This document shows, piece by piece, positions 43,566 to 51,270 of a stretch of 64,000 nucleotides of DNA. The DNA is from Thalassococcus sp. S3. Its GTDB lineage: Bacteria > Pseudomonadota > Alphaproteobacteria > Rhodobacterales > Rhodobacteraceae. Below the pieces are notes generated by a model that made no database searches, was not told the DNA's origin, and was given only the letters and a program-made list of their open reading frames with translations. Position 1 is the stretch's first letter; each line of letters opens with the position of its first letter. The stretch lies in assembly GCF_004216475.1 (NCBI RefSeq), contig NZ_CP022303.1, positions 744,001-808,000 on the forward strand. Reading direction: 5' to 3'. The position numbers and the translations under genes were made by a program.

Positions 43566-44012
43566 ATGCCTCAGGGGTTGTCGATCGGAGCATTGGCCGA
43601 ACGCACCGGGCTCGCCGTTTCCGCCATCCGCTATTACGAGGCGCAGGGTCTGATCCGGCCCTGGCGCAATGCGGGCGGTCAAAGACGTTTCGAACGTGCG
43701 GATCTGAGGCGGTTGAGCTTTATCATGATCGCGCAGCAATTCGGTTTTTCGCTGCCGGAGATCCGCGATCAATTGCAAAAGCTGCCGGGCGCCCGGACGC
43801 CCACCGCGAAGGACTGGGCCAGGATCGCGGAAAATTTCCGCGACCATCTTGACCGGCGCATCGCGACGCTCACGAAACTCAGGGATGATCTGGATGGCTG
43901 CATCGGATGCGGGTGCCTGTCCCTTCCCAAATGCGCCCTTTACAATCCCAAGGACAGCGCGGGCGAAAAGGGAACGGGCCCCAGATATCTGATGGGGGAC
44001 AGCCCCAGTTAA
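43566..44012 (+). CDS. soxR: MerR-family redox sensor SoxR
   Basis: A 148-residue MerR-family activator. The winged helix is at the N-terminus (LSIGALAERTGLAVSAIRYYEAQGLI, then RNAGGQRRFERADLRRLSFI), a dimerisation helix follows, and the C-terminus has the SoxR [2Fe-2S] motif CIGCGCLSLPKC (C-X2-C-X-C-X5-C). Oxidation of the cluster by redox-cycling compounds triggers activation. ATG 43566 follows GGAAGGAC. It is divergent from the VOC gene, and the shared 88-bp gap holds the 19-bp-spacer promoter, so the VOC gene is its likely target. No soxS is expected in alphaproteobacteria. Confidence 0.93.
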   Translation: MPQGLSIGALAERTGLAVSAIRYYEAQGLIRPWRNAGGQRRFERADLRRLSFIMIAQQFGFSLPEIRDQLQKLPGARTPTAKDWARIAENFRDHLDRRIATLTKLRDDLDGCIGCGCLSLPKCALYNPKDSAGEKGTGPRYLMGDSPS

Positions 44013-44018
44013 GGGGCT
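44001..44018. terminator. Hairpin covering soxR and ancestral ethD stops
   Basis: AGCCCC (44001-44006), AGTTAA loop, GGGGCT (44013-44018). The soxR stop TAA is in the loop. On the minus strand the arm overlaps TAG at 44019-44017, the next in-frame stop of the EthD gene beyond its premature TAA. It is a likely bidirectional terminator. Confidence 0.55.
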
Positions 44019-44049
44019 AGTTGATCAGCTCGCCCACCAGCATCTGAGG

Positions 44050-44325
44050 TTATGTATCGGTGAAGTTCGGCAGATCCGCCAGAACCGGACCTGCATTTGC
44101 CATCGTGGCATCCATCTCCTCCTGGCCAGCGAAGACGAATGTCGCAATGGCGTAGAAACCGGGCGGGCTGTCGGGCCCTCGGGCCAGGCCCTTGGTGATC
44201 ACACTGTGCTGGATCTGCGTCCCCATGTGTCGGTGCACAAGGCTCATGTGGGTCGCGGCGTAATAGTCGTGGTCGAAATGGGCGTGTTCCCCGACCGGAT
44301 AGATCACTTGCAGCGATAGTGGCAT
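44050..44325 (-). CDS. EthD family protein, C-terminus cut by an in-frame TAA
   Basis: A 91-residue dimeric alpha-beta-barrel protein of the EthD family, as found beside ethyl tert-butyl ether degradation genes but widespread with unknown roles. The core starts MPLSLQVIYPVGEHAHFDHDYY, has the conserved THMSLVHRHMG region, and ends PNFTDT. The stop TAA (44052-44050) is followed in the same frame by PQMLVGELIN and a TAG at 44019-44017. That tail matches the last beta-strand of EthD proteins, so the coding region was probably about 102 residues; CAA to TAA would cause the loss. ATG 44325 has AGAGGA upstream. Confidence 0.75.
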   Translation of the reverse strand: MPLSLQVIYPVGEHAHFDHDYYAATHMSLVHRHMGTQIQHSVITKGLARGPDSPPGFYAIATFVFAGQEEMDATMANAGPVLADLPNFTDT

Positions 44326-44576
44326 TTGCCGTGTCCTCTCATTGATCCGTTCCAAATGTATCATATCTGAGCCTGAAGGACCCTTATCGTCGCATCTTGG
44401 CGCATAAAGTGACGCTGGGATGCGTCTTTTGTCACAGGGGTTTGACGCCGTGTTGCGATTGACCCCATGAGCGTGCAAACGATATTCAGCCGCGACAGAT
44501 TATTGCGCGCCGGAGGCGGCGCGGCATCGACAAGCCGCCCAGGCGGGTAACGGGAACCAAGGTGGGGAGCGCCGAG

Positions 44577-46226
44577 ATGGCCGAGATTGAACGCGAAGCG
44601 ATGGAATATGATGTGGTGATCGTTGGGGCGGGGCCTGCCGGTCTATCCGCTGCGATCCGCCTCAAACAGCTTGATGCCGATCTGAATGTCGTCGTGCTTG
44701 AAAAGGGGTCCGAAGTAGGTGCCCATATTCTGTCGGGCGCGGTGCTGGATCCGGTTGGTCTGACCGCTTTGATCCCGGACTGGAAGGAAAAGGGCGCGCC
44801 GATCACCGTGCCGGTGAAGGAAGACAACTTTTATATGTTGGGAGAGGCGGGCCAGATCCGTATTCCTAACTGGCCGATGCCGCCATTGATGAACAATCAC
44901 GGCAATTACATCGTTTCGATGGGCAATGTGTGCCGCTGGATGGCGGAACAGGCCGAAGCGCTTGGGGTCGAGATCTTTCCCGGCATGGCCTGCTCCGAGC
45001 TGGTCTACGGAGAGAACGGCGAGGTCAAGGGCGTTGTCGCGGGCGTGTTCGGGCTTGAGGAGGATGGCTCTATCGGGCCGAACACCGAACCGGGCATGGA
45101 ATTGCACGGCAAGTATGTCTTCCTGAGCGAAGGAGTGCGGGGCTCGCTTTCGAAAGAGGTGATCGCAAAATACGACCTTGCGAAAGGCCACGATCCTCAA
45201 AAATACGGCCTTGGCATGAAAGAGATTTGGGAGATCGACCCGGCCAAGCACAAGGAGGGCTCTGTCACCCACACGATGGGCTGGCCGCTGGGTTCGAACG
45301 CAGGTGGCGGGTCTTTCATATACCACCTGGACAACAACCAGGTTTATGTCGGCTTTGTCGTGCATCTGAACTACAGAAACCCGCACCTGTTCCCATACAT
45401 GGAATTCCAGCGGTTCAAGCACCATCCGATGGTGGCTGATCTGTTGAAGGGCGGTAAACGGATCGCTTACGGCGCCCGCGCCATTTCCGAAGGTGGATAC
45501 CAGTCGATGCCGAAAATGGTGGCGCCGGGCGTGGCGCTGCTGGGATGTTCGGTGGGCATGGTCAATGTGCCGCGCATCAAGGGCAACCACAATGCGATGC
45601 TGTCCGGCAAGGCCGCGGCAGAAGCCGCGTTTGCCGCGATCCAGGACGGACGCAGCGCGGATGAGTTGACCGCCTACGAAGAAGACGTGCGGAACGGCGC
45701 CATCGGCAAAGACCTCAAGAAGGTCCGCAATGTCAAACCGATCTGGTCCAAATACGGTCTGACGGCATCCCTGGCGATGGGTGGCTTCGATATGTGGACC
45801 AACACACTTGGCTTTTCCCTCCTGGGGACGATGGCGCATGGCAAATCCGATGCCGACGCCACGGAGGAAGCGAGCAAGCACAAGGAAATCGAGTATCCCA
45901 AGCCCGACGGCACGCTGAGCTTTGATCGCCTGACCAATGTCAGCTTCTCCATGACGAACCACGAGGAAAGCCAGCCGGCGCACCTAAAGCTGAAGGACGC
46001 TTCGGTTCCGGTGAACATCAACCTGCCGAAATATGCCGGCCCCTCCGCACGGTATTGCCCGGCCGGCGTTTACGAGTTCGTGCACGAGGAAGGCAAGGAC
46101 ACGCGGTTTGTCATCAATTTCCAGAACTGCGTGCATTGCAAGACCTGCGACATCAAGGATCCCGCGCAGAACATCAACTGGACCACGCCGCAGGGCGGAG
46201 ACGGTCCGAACTATCCCAATATGTGA
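44577..46226 (+). CDS. Electron transfer flavoprotein-ubiquinone oxidoreductase
   Basis: A 549-residue membrane-associated flavoprotein that passes electrons from ETF to ubiquinone (EC 1.5.5.1). Seen are the FAD Rossmann motif VVIVGAGPAGLSAA (about residues 14-27), LEKGSEVGAHILSGAVLDP, the ubiquinone-pocket helix, and the C-terminal [4Fe-4S] domain with cysteines in RYCPAG and NCVHCKTCDIKDP. ATG 44577 follows GGGGAG with good spacing; a GTG 15 bases upstream is less likely. It serves beta-oxidation and dimethylglycine-type dehydrogenases; the ETF genes are not in this window. Confidence 0.95.
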   Translation: MAEIEREAMEYDVVIVGAGPAGLSAAIRLKQLDADLNVVVLEKGSEVGAHILSGAVLDPVGLTALIPDWKEKGAPITVPVKEDNFYMLGEAGQIRIPNWPMPPLMNNHGNYIVSMGNVCRWMAEQAEALGVEIFPGMACSELVYGENGEVKGVVAGVFGLEEDGSIGPNTEPGMELHGKYVFLSEGVRGSLSKEVIAKYDLAKGHDPQKYGLGMKEIWEIDPAKHKEGSVTHTMGWPLGSNAGGGSFIYHLDNNQVYVGFVVHLNYRNPHLFPYMEFQRFKHHPMVADLLKGGKRIAYGARAISEGGYQSMPKMVAPGVALLGCSVGMVNVPRIKGNHNAMLSGKAAAEAAFAAIQDGRSADELTAYEEDVRNGAIGKDLKKVRNVKPIWSKYGLTASLAMGGFDMWTNTLGFSLLGTMAHGKSDADATEEASKHKEIEYPKPDGTLSFDRLTNVSFSMTNHEESQPAHLKLKDASVPVNINLPKYAGPSARYCPAGVYEFVHEEGKDTRFVINFQNCVHCKTCDIKDPAQNINWTTPQGGDGPNYPNM

Positions 46227-46241
46227 GCAATTTGACTGGTC

Positions 46242-46268
46242 ATGGCGGCAGAAAGTCCTGGCCGCCAT
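46242..46268 (+). terminator. Hairpin after ETF-QO gene
   Basis: ATGGCGGC (46242-46249), 11-base loop, GCCGCCAT (46261-46268). A perfect 8-bp stem 16 bases after the stop; without a T-run it may act as a partial terminator or a 3' stabiliser. Confidence 0.5.
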
Positions 46269-46284
46269 TGCACCAAGCCCTCTG

Positions 46285-46329
46285 ATTGCTTAGCCTCTTT
46301 TGAAAGCTAAACGATTGAGGCTGAGCAAT
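46285..46329 (+). promoter_or_regulatory. Hairpin sequestering the SD and start of the TPR gene
   Basis: ATTGCTTAGCCTC (46285-46297) pairs with GAGGCTGAGCAAT (46317-46329): 13 bp with a single T-G wobble and a 19-base loop. The 3' arm contains the Shine-Dalgarno GAGG of the TPR gene and reaches the first base of its TTG start codon. Translation would be blocked while the stem is closed. This could be a thermosensor, a protein- or RNA-controlled switch, or act by coupling. Confidence 0.65.
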
Positions 46330-48053
46330 TGCCACTGATCCAGATCCGCCGCGCGGCTTGGGCCGCCGTGATTGCCACACTTGGCCTGGGCGCTCCGCCG
46401 GCCCTCGCCCAATCCGGGTCAGGGGCCTATCTTGCCGGGCGGCAGGCCGTATACCTGAACGACTTCGAGGCCGCTGCGGATTACTATGCGCGGGCCTTGG
46501 GCATGGACCCCAATAACCCCAGCCTCATGGAGCATACCGCCTTGGCCAACTTGTCGGTCGGGCGCCTTGGTCGGGCGCTGCCGATTGCCAAGCATATGGA
46601 GGATGAGGGGCTGCGCAGCCAGGTCGCGCATATGGTGATCGTGGCGGACCTGATCACCAGCGAAGACTACGATGCCATTCTAGCGCGTGACCCGCAAAGC
46701 CAAGGGATTGGTCCCCTTATGGATGGCCTGATCGAGGGATGGGCCCTCTTGGGTGAAGGTCGGGTCGACGACGCGCTTGCGCAGTTCGACACGGTGTCGA
46801 ACCAGGACGGTTTGCGCGGATTTGCATTGTATCACAAGGCGATGGCTCTCGCGCTGGTCGGGGACTACGAAGGCGCCGAAGCGATTTTCGCGGATGAACA
46901 ATCCGGCGCGGCCATGCTGACACGGCGCGGCGCAATGGCACGGGCCGAGATTCTGTCCCAGCTTGGGCGCAATCAGGATGCAATCGACCTTCTGGCGACG
47001 GCTTTCGGCTCGGGCTTCGATCCCGGCCTTTCGAAACTCGCCGACAGCCTGATCACCGGGCAGCCGGTCCCCTTCAGCCATGTGACATCGGTGCGCGATG
47101 GCATGGCGGAGGTCTTTTTCTCCATCGCGGCGGCGCTCAACAATGAGGCCAATGACGAATATACGCTCATCTATGCCCGCATCGCGGAACATCTCAGGCC
47201 GGACCATATCGACGCGATCCTCTTGACCGCGTCGCTGCTGGACGAATTGGGCCAGTACCAACTTGCAGTCGCGGCCTACAGACAAGTGCCGCGCAGCAGC
47301 CCGGACCACCATGCCGCAGAACTCGGCCGTGCCGACTCCCTGCGCAGGGCGGAAAAGACCGACGCCGCTGTCGAGGTCCTTCAGCAATTGGCGCGGGACT
47401 ACCCGGAATTGCCCAGCGTTCATTCCGCGCTTGGCGATCTGCTGCGCCAGCAGGAGGATTACGCCGGTTCCATTCCCGCCTATGACCGCGCGCTTGATCT
47501 GACCGAAGAGGGGGCGCGTGCCGAATGGTTCCTCCACTACGCTCGCGGGATTTCGCACGAGCGTGTGGGCGACTGGGACAATGCCGAAGCGGACTTCCGC
47601 AAGGCGCTGGAGCTGAACCCCGGCCAGCCGCAGGTGCTGAACTATCTCGGCTACTCGCTTGTGGAAAAACAGATCAAGCTCGACGAAGCTTTGGAGATGA
47701 TCGAAGAGGCTGTCGCGGTTCGACCGGACAGCGGATATATCGTCGATAGCCTTGGATGGGTTCTATACCGTTTGGGCCGCTACGATGAGGCCGTCGTTCA
47801 CATGGAAAAGGCGGTCGAACTGATGCCGGTCGATCCGGTCGTCAATGATCACCTTGGCGATGTCTATTGGGCCGTGGGTCGCTACCGCGAGGCAGAGTTT
47901 CAATGGAAACGGGCCTTGTCCTTTGTCGGAACGGCGGAGGATACAGGCGAAGCGGATCCACAGCGTATTCGCCGCAAGCTTGCCGTCGGCCTCGACAAAG
48001 TGCTCGCGGAGGAGGGGGCTGAGCCGCTAAAGATGGCGCAGGACCGCAACTGA
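46329..48053 (+). CDS. Secreted tetratricopeptide-repeat protein
   Basis: A 574-residue periplasmic or membrane-tethered TPR protein. A signal peptide is seen at residues 1-28 (ending PPALAQ). The remainder is helical repeats; clear TPR units include AVYLNDFEAAADYYARALGMDPNNP near the start, and DWDNAEADFRKALELNPGQP, LGYSLVEKQIKLDEALEMIEEAVAVRPDS and LGRYDEAVVHMEKAVELMPVDP near the end. Start TTG 46329 has GAGG eight bases upstream, both caught in a hairpin. It is followed one base later by ispE. The gene order etf-qo, TPR, ispE is seen in related genomes as I recall. A scaffolding role at the cell envelope is inferred, not shown. Confidence 0.85.
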   Translation: MPLIQIRRAAWAAVIATLGLGAPPALAQSGSGAYLAGRQAVYLNDFEAAADYYARALGMDPNNPSLMEHTALANLSVGRLGRALPIAKHMEDEGLRSQVAHMVIVADLITSEDYDAILARDPQSQGIGPLMDGLIEGWALLGEGRVDDALAQFDTVSNQDGLRGFALYHKAMALALVGDYEGAEAIFADEQSGAAMLTRRGAMARAEILSQLGRNQDAIDLLATAFGSGFDPGLSKLADSLITGQPVPFSHVTSVRDGMAEVFFSIAAALNNEANDEYTLIYARIAEHLRPDHIDAILLTASLLDELGQYQLAVAAYRQVPRSSPDHHAAELGRADSLRRAEKTDAAVEVLQQLARDYPELPSVHSALGDLLRQQEDYAGSIPAYDRALDLTEEGARAEWFLHYARGISHERVGDWDNAEADFRKALELNPGQPQVLNYLGYSLVEKQIKLDEALEMIEEAVAVRPDSGYIVDSLGWVLYRLGRYDEAVVHMEKAVELMPVDPVVNDHLGDVYWAVGRYREAEFQWKRALSFVGTAEDTGEADPQRIRRKLAVGLDKVLAEEGAEPLKMAQDRN

Positions 48054-48054
48054 C

Positions 48055-48954
48055 TTGCAACCGAACAAGGCACGCCGCGCGCATGTCTTTGCGCCGGCAA
48101 AGATTAATCTGACGCTCCATGTCACGGGTCAGCGTGCAGATGGCTATCACATGCTCGATTCCCTGGTTGTGTTCGCGGATGTGGGCGACGATCTGGTTGT
48201 AACCGAAGGGCAAGCGGGCAGGTTGAACGTCAATGGTCCGGAAGCCGGCGATCTTTCCATGACCGCGGACAACCTGATCCTTAAGGCCGCCGACTGGCTT
48301 GGCGTTGCGGCTCCACTCTCCTTCACGCTGACAAAGAACCTTCCTGTTGCATCCGGGATCGGAGGGGGATCAGCAGACGCAGCCGCCGCCTATCGCGCGC
48401 TGAGCGCGCTGGATGTCGTTCCGGGGACCAAGAGGGATGCGGCAGAGACCGAAATGCTGGCTCTGGGTGCAGATATTCCGGTTTGCATCGCGTCCGACAG
48501 TGCCCGGATGGGGGGGATCGGCGAGCGGATCGAGCCGGTGCAGAACCTGCCGGATCTGACTGCAATGCTCGTCAATCCCCGCAAGCACGTCGCGACGCCC
48601 GCAATTTTCCGGGCATTGAGGCGCAAGGACAATGCCCCCATGTCGCCAGAGCTTCCGTTTTTTCAGCATGCGCAGGATCTCGTCGCGTGGCTACACGCAC
48701 AGCGGAACGACCTCGAAGCGCCAGCGGTAGAACTTGAACCGTCCATCGATCAGGTTCTGTCCAGCCTCAGATCTCTGCCCGGCTGTCAGTTGGCACGGAT
48801 GTCAGGCTCGGGCGCGACCTGTTTCGCGGTATTTGCCGACACCGCGACAACAGAAGAGACTGCGCGGCAGCTGCGGGACGCAAGGCCGGATTGGTGGATC
48901 AGGACGGCACGTTTTGGTTCGATGACCGAAAAAGCCGCGCCCGTTGTCAGGTAA
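48055..48954 (+). CDS. ispE: 4-diphosphocytidyl-2-C-methyl-D-erythritol kinase
   Basis: A 299-residue GHMP-family kinase of the MEP isoprenoid pathway (EC 2.7.1.148). It has the substrate motif FAPAKINLTLHV near the N-terminus, the ATP loop PVASGIGGGSADAAAA (about residues 100-115) and the C-terminal MSGSGATCFAVF. Start TTG 48055 lies one base after the TPR stop, and no ATG fits. Its 3' end overlaps the end of the convergent polyprenyl synthase gene by eight bases. Placing isoprenoid synthesis (ispE) beside prenyl-chain synthesis is meaningful. Confidence 0.95.
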   Translation: MQPNKARRAHVFAPAKINLTLHVTGQRADGYHMLDSLVVFADVGDDLVVTEGQAGRLNVNGPEAGDLSMTADNLILKAADWLGVAAPLSFTLTKNLPVASGIGGGSADAAAAYRALSALDVVPGTKRDAAETEMLALGADIPVCIASDSARMGGIGERIEPVQNLPDLTAMLVNPRKHVATPAIFRALRRKDNAPMSPELPFFQHAQDLVAWLHAQRNDLEAPAVELEPSIDQVLSSLRSLPGCQLARMSGSGATCFAVFADTATTEETARQLRDARPDWWIRTARFGSMTEKAAPVVR

Positions 48955-49945
48955 GCCGGGCCACGACGTAGTCGGCCATGTCATCCATCATGCTGCGGAT
49001 CGGATGATCCGGCAGACCTGTCAGCGCCGCTTTTGCCTTTGAGGCCCAGCCTTGCGCATCTTCACGCGTTGCCTCCAGAGTTCCGTACTTCGCCATCAAT
49101 GACAGAGCCTCTTCGAGATCGGCGTCGGTTTGATCCCCTTTCTCGATCGTGCGCTGCCAAAAGGCCCGCTCGTCCGCCGTGGCCTGGGCGACGGCCTTGA
49201 TCACCGGAAGCGTCAGCTTGCGTTCGCGAAAATCGTCCCCGACATTCTTACCGGTTTCTGCGCTGTCACCTTGATAGTCCAGCAGATCGTCTGCAATCTG
49301 AAAGGCAATCCCAAGCGCATCGCCGTAATCGAAAAGCGCGCGAACCTGTTCTTCAGGGGCGCCGGCGATCACGCCGCCCACCTCTGTTGCCGCCGAAAAG
49401 AGGGCTGCGGTCTTCCCGCGCACGACGCGCAGATAGATGCCTTCATCCGTGGCCAGGTTTTGCGCGGCGGTCAATTGCAGGACTTCGCCTTCGGCGATGG
49501 TCGCGGCTGCGTTTGACAGGATGTCGAGCACGCGCAGATTGCCCGTCTCGACCATCAGTTGGAACGCGCGGGCAAAAAGGTAATCGCCGACCAGAACGCT
49601 GGATTTGTTGTCCCACAACAGATTTGCTGTCGGGCGTCCCCGACGTTGCGCGCTTTCGTCGACCACGTCGTCATGCAGTAGGGTCGCCGTGTGAATGAAT
49701 TCGACGGTTGCGGCCAGATGAACGTGGTAGGGGCCACCATATCCCATCATCCGCGCCGTCCCGAGCGTGAGCATTGGCCGCAAGCGTTTGCCGCCAGCCT
49801 CCACCAGATGCGCGGTCACCTCGGGAATGCGGGGTGCGTGCTCGGACGCCATACGTTCGCGGATCAGATCGTTGACGTTGGAGAGGTCCTCGGCGAGGGC
49901 CTGCGCCATCCTGTCATGAGGTTTCGCAGCTGTGCTGATGTCCAT
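48947..49945 (-). CDS. ispB: Polyprenyl (octa-/decaprenyl) diphosphate synthase
   Basis: A 332-residue trans-prenyltransferase. The two aspartate-rich motifs are present: LLHDDVVDES (first, DDxxD) and IADDLLDYQGD (second, DDxxD), with GGKRLRPML near the N-terminus. Long-chain synthases of this type make the side chain of ubiquinone; chain length (likely C50 in this group) cannot be read from the sequence. ATG 49945 has GGGAG upstream; an immediately preceding GTG is less suited. Confidence 0.93.
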   Translation of the reverse strand: MDISTAAKPHDRMAQALAEDLSNVNDLIRERMASEHAPRIPEVTAHLVEAGGKRLRPMLTLGTARMMGYGGPYHVHLAATVEFIHTATLLHDDVVDESAQRRGRPTANLLWDNKSSVLVGDYLFARAFQLMVETGNLRVLDILSNAAATIAEGEVLQLTAAQNLATDEGIYLRVVRGKTAALFSAATEVGGVIAGAPEEQVRALFDYGDALGIAFQIADDLLDYQGDSAETGKNVGDDFRERKLTLPVIKAVAQATADERAFWQRTIEKGDQTDADLEEALSLMAKYGTLEATREDAQGWASKAKAALTGLPDHPIRSMMDDMADYVVARLT

Positions 49946-50001
49946 CACACTCCCGTCACAAGGGTCGACAATCAGCCAACCTTGCCCTTACATCCTTGGC
50001 C

Positions 50002-50217
50002 ATGAAAGAGCTTCTTCGCAGCACCGACCCCACCGTCATGGCGTTCGCCTCCGCCCTTCTCGAAGGCGAGGATATAGACTGCTTTCAGATGGACGTAAAT
50101 ATGAGCATCCTCGAAGGTGGCATCGGGATTTTTCCCCGTCGGATGATGGTGCGGGAAGAGGATTACGAGCGGGCTTTGATCGTCATGCTCGACAACAAGA
50201 TCGATCTTGGCCAGTGA
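50002..50217 (+). CDS. DUF2007 family protein
   Basis: A 71-residue soluble protein with the DUF2007 pattern: KELLRSTDPTVMAFASALLEGEDIDC, a central hydrophobic GGIGIFPRRMMV, then EEDYERALIVMLD. This family is called a putative signal-transducing protein, without solid evidence. ATG 50002 is 56 bases from the divergent polyprenyl synthase start. The stop overlaps the next gene (GTGA). Confidence 0.85.
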   Translation: MKELLRSTDPTVMAFASALLEGEDIDCFQMDVNMSILEGGIGIFPRRMMVREEDYERALIVMLDNKIDLGQ

Positions 50218-50981
50218 AAGATGACGAGGGTCTGACCCGTGACGCCTTTCTGGGCGGCAAGGTGCAAATCCGGCAACCCCGGATCGGTTACCGGGCGGGT
50301 GCGGACCCCGTTCTGCTGGCCGCGGCGGTCCCTGCCGAGCCCGGGCAGAGCGTTCTGGAACTGGGCTGCGGTGTTGGTGTGGCCAGCCTTTGTCTGGCCG
50401 CGCGTGTCGCTGGCTTGTCCCTGTCGGGTGTCGAGATGCAGGAGGCCTATGCCGATCTTGCGCGTCACAATGCCGAAGAGAACGATATTCCATTCGATGT
50501 CACCCCCTGCGACCTGGCCGCTTTGCCCATAGGATTGCGCACGCGCCGCTTTGATCATGTCATTGCGAACCCGCCCTATTTTGAGCCCGCGCATCGGAGC
50601 GCGGCTGATGACGTGGGACGGGAAATCGCGTTGGCCGAACAAACGCCGCTTCAGATCTGGATCGATGTAGCGGCGCGGAGGTTGGCCCCAAAGGGATATC
50701 TGCACGTTATTCACCGGGCCGAGCGTCTTCCCGATCTGCTGGTTGCCGTGACTGACCGGTTGGGAAGCGTCGAGGTGCTGCCATTGTCCGGCCGCGCTGG
50801 CCGCGCGCCGCAATTGGTGATTCTGCGTGCGCGAAAAGGCGGCCGGTCGCCCTTTTGTCTACATGCACCGCTTGTCATGCATGACGGTGCGGTGCACGAA
50901 CGAGACGGTGAAGGGTATGCCCCTGAAATAGAAAGAGTTTTGCGCAAAGGTGCAGCATTGGACTGGCCCGGGCGACGATGA
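50214..50981 (+). CDS. TrmN6-like methyltransferase (tRNA1(Val) A37 N6 type)
   Basis: A 255-residue class I methyltransferase of the TrmN6/YfiC group. Motif I VLELGCGVGVASLCLAARV and the N6-adenine catalytic motif IANPPYF (NPPY) are clear, with a conserved GRAGRAPQLVILRARKGG near the end. Relatives methylate N6 of A37 in tRNA-Val. The start is GTG 50214, overlapping the previous stop as GTGA and matching the family register (LTRDAFLGGKVQIRQP). The gene is linked to DUF2007 by translation coupling. Two tRNA-Val genes occur in the same window, which may be chance. Confidence 0.87.
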   Translation: MKDDEGLTRDAFLGGKVQIRQPRIGYRAGADPVLLAAAVPAEPGQSVLELGCGVGVASLCLAARVAGLSLSGVEMQEAYADLARHNAEENDIPFDVTPCDLAALPIGLRTRRFDHVIANPPYFEPAHRSAADDVGREIALAEQTPLQIWIDVAARRLAPKGYLHVIHRAERLPDLLVAVTDRLGSVEVLPLSGRAGRAPQLVILRARKGGRSPFCLHAPLVMHDGAVHERDGEGYAPEIERVLRKGAALDWPGRR

Positions 50982-51100
50982 CATCGTGAGCGATCAACTG
51001 CTGTCTTTACCTTAGGTTAGCCATACTGTGCGACCGCAGCGTGACAGACAGGTCCGAATATGATCCACTTGGTTTACATCTTAGCCAGAGGAGGATTGCC

Positions 51101-51265
51101 ATGAGCCTGAACTCGCATCTGTTGGAACTGAAAAAGAAGCACCAGCATCTGAGCGAGGAAGTGGAAGAGGCACAACGGGCGCCGAGCGTGGACGGCCTTC
51201 ATCTTGCGTCCCTCAAGAAACAGAAATTGCGATTAAAGGAACAGATTGAACGCCTCTCATCCTGA
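51101..51265 (+). CDS. YdcH/DUF465 family small protein
   Basis: A 54-residue helical protein with the DUF465 pattern LLELKKKHQHLSEEVEEAQR and a basic KKQKLRLKEQIERL half. A very strong AGAGGAGG site precedes ATG 51101. Function unknown. The upstream 119 bases show nothing recognisable. Confidence 0.88.
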   Translation: MSLNSHLLELKKKHQHLSEEVEEAQRAPSVDGLHLASLKKQKLRLKEQIERLSS

Positions 51266-51270
51266 GAGCG

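Noticed and set aside
38708..44325. TAA as a sense codon (ochre recoding)
   Set aside because: Several intact genes here end normally in TAA (binding protein at 12405, dgcN at 36645, soxR at 44012), so TAA is a stop in this organism.
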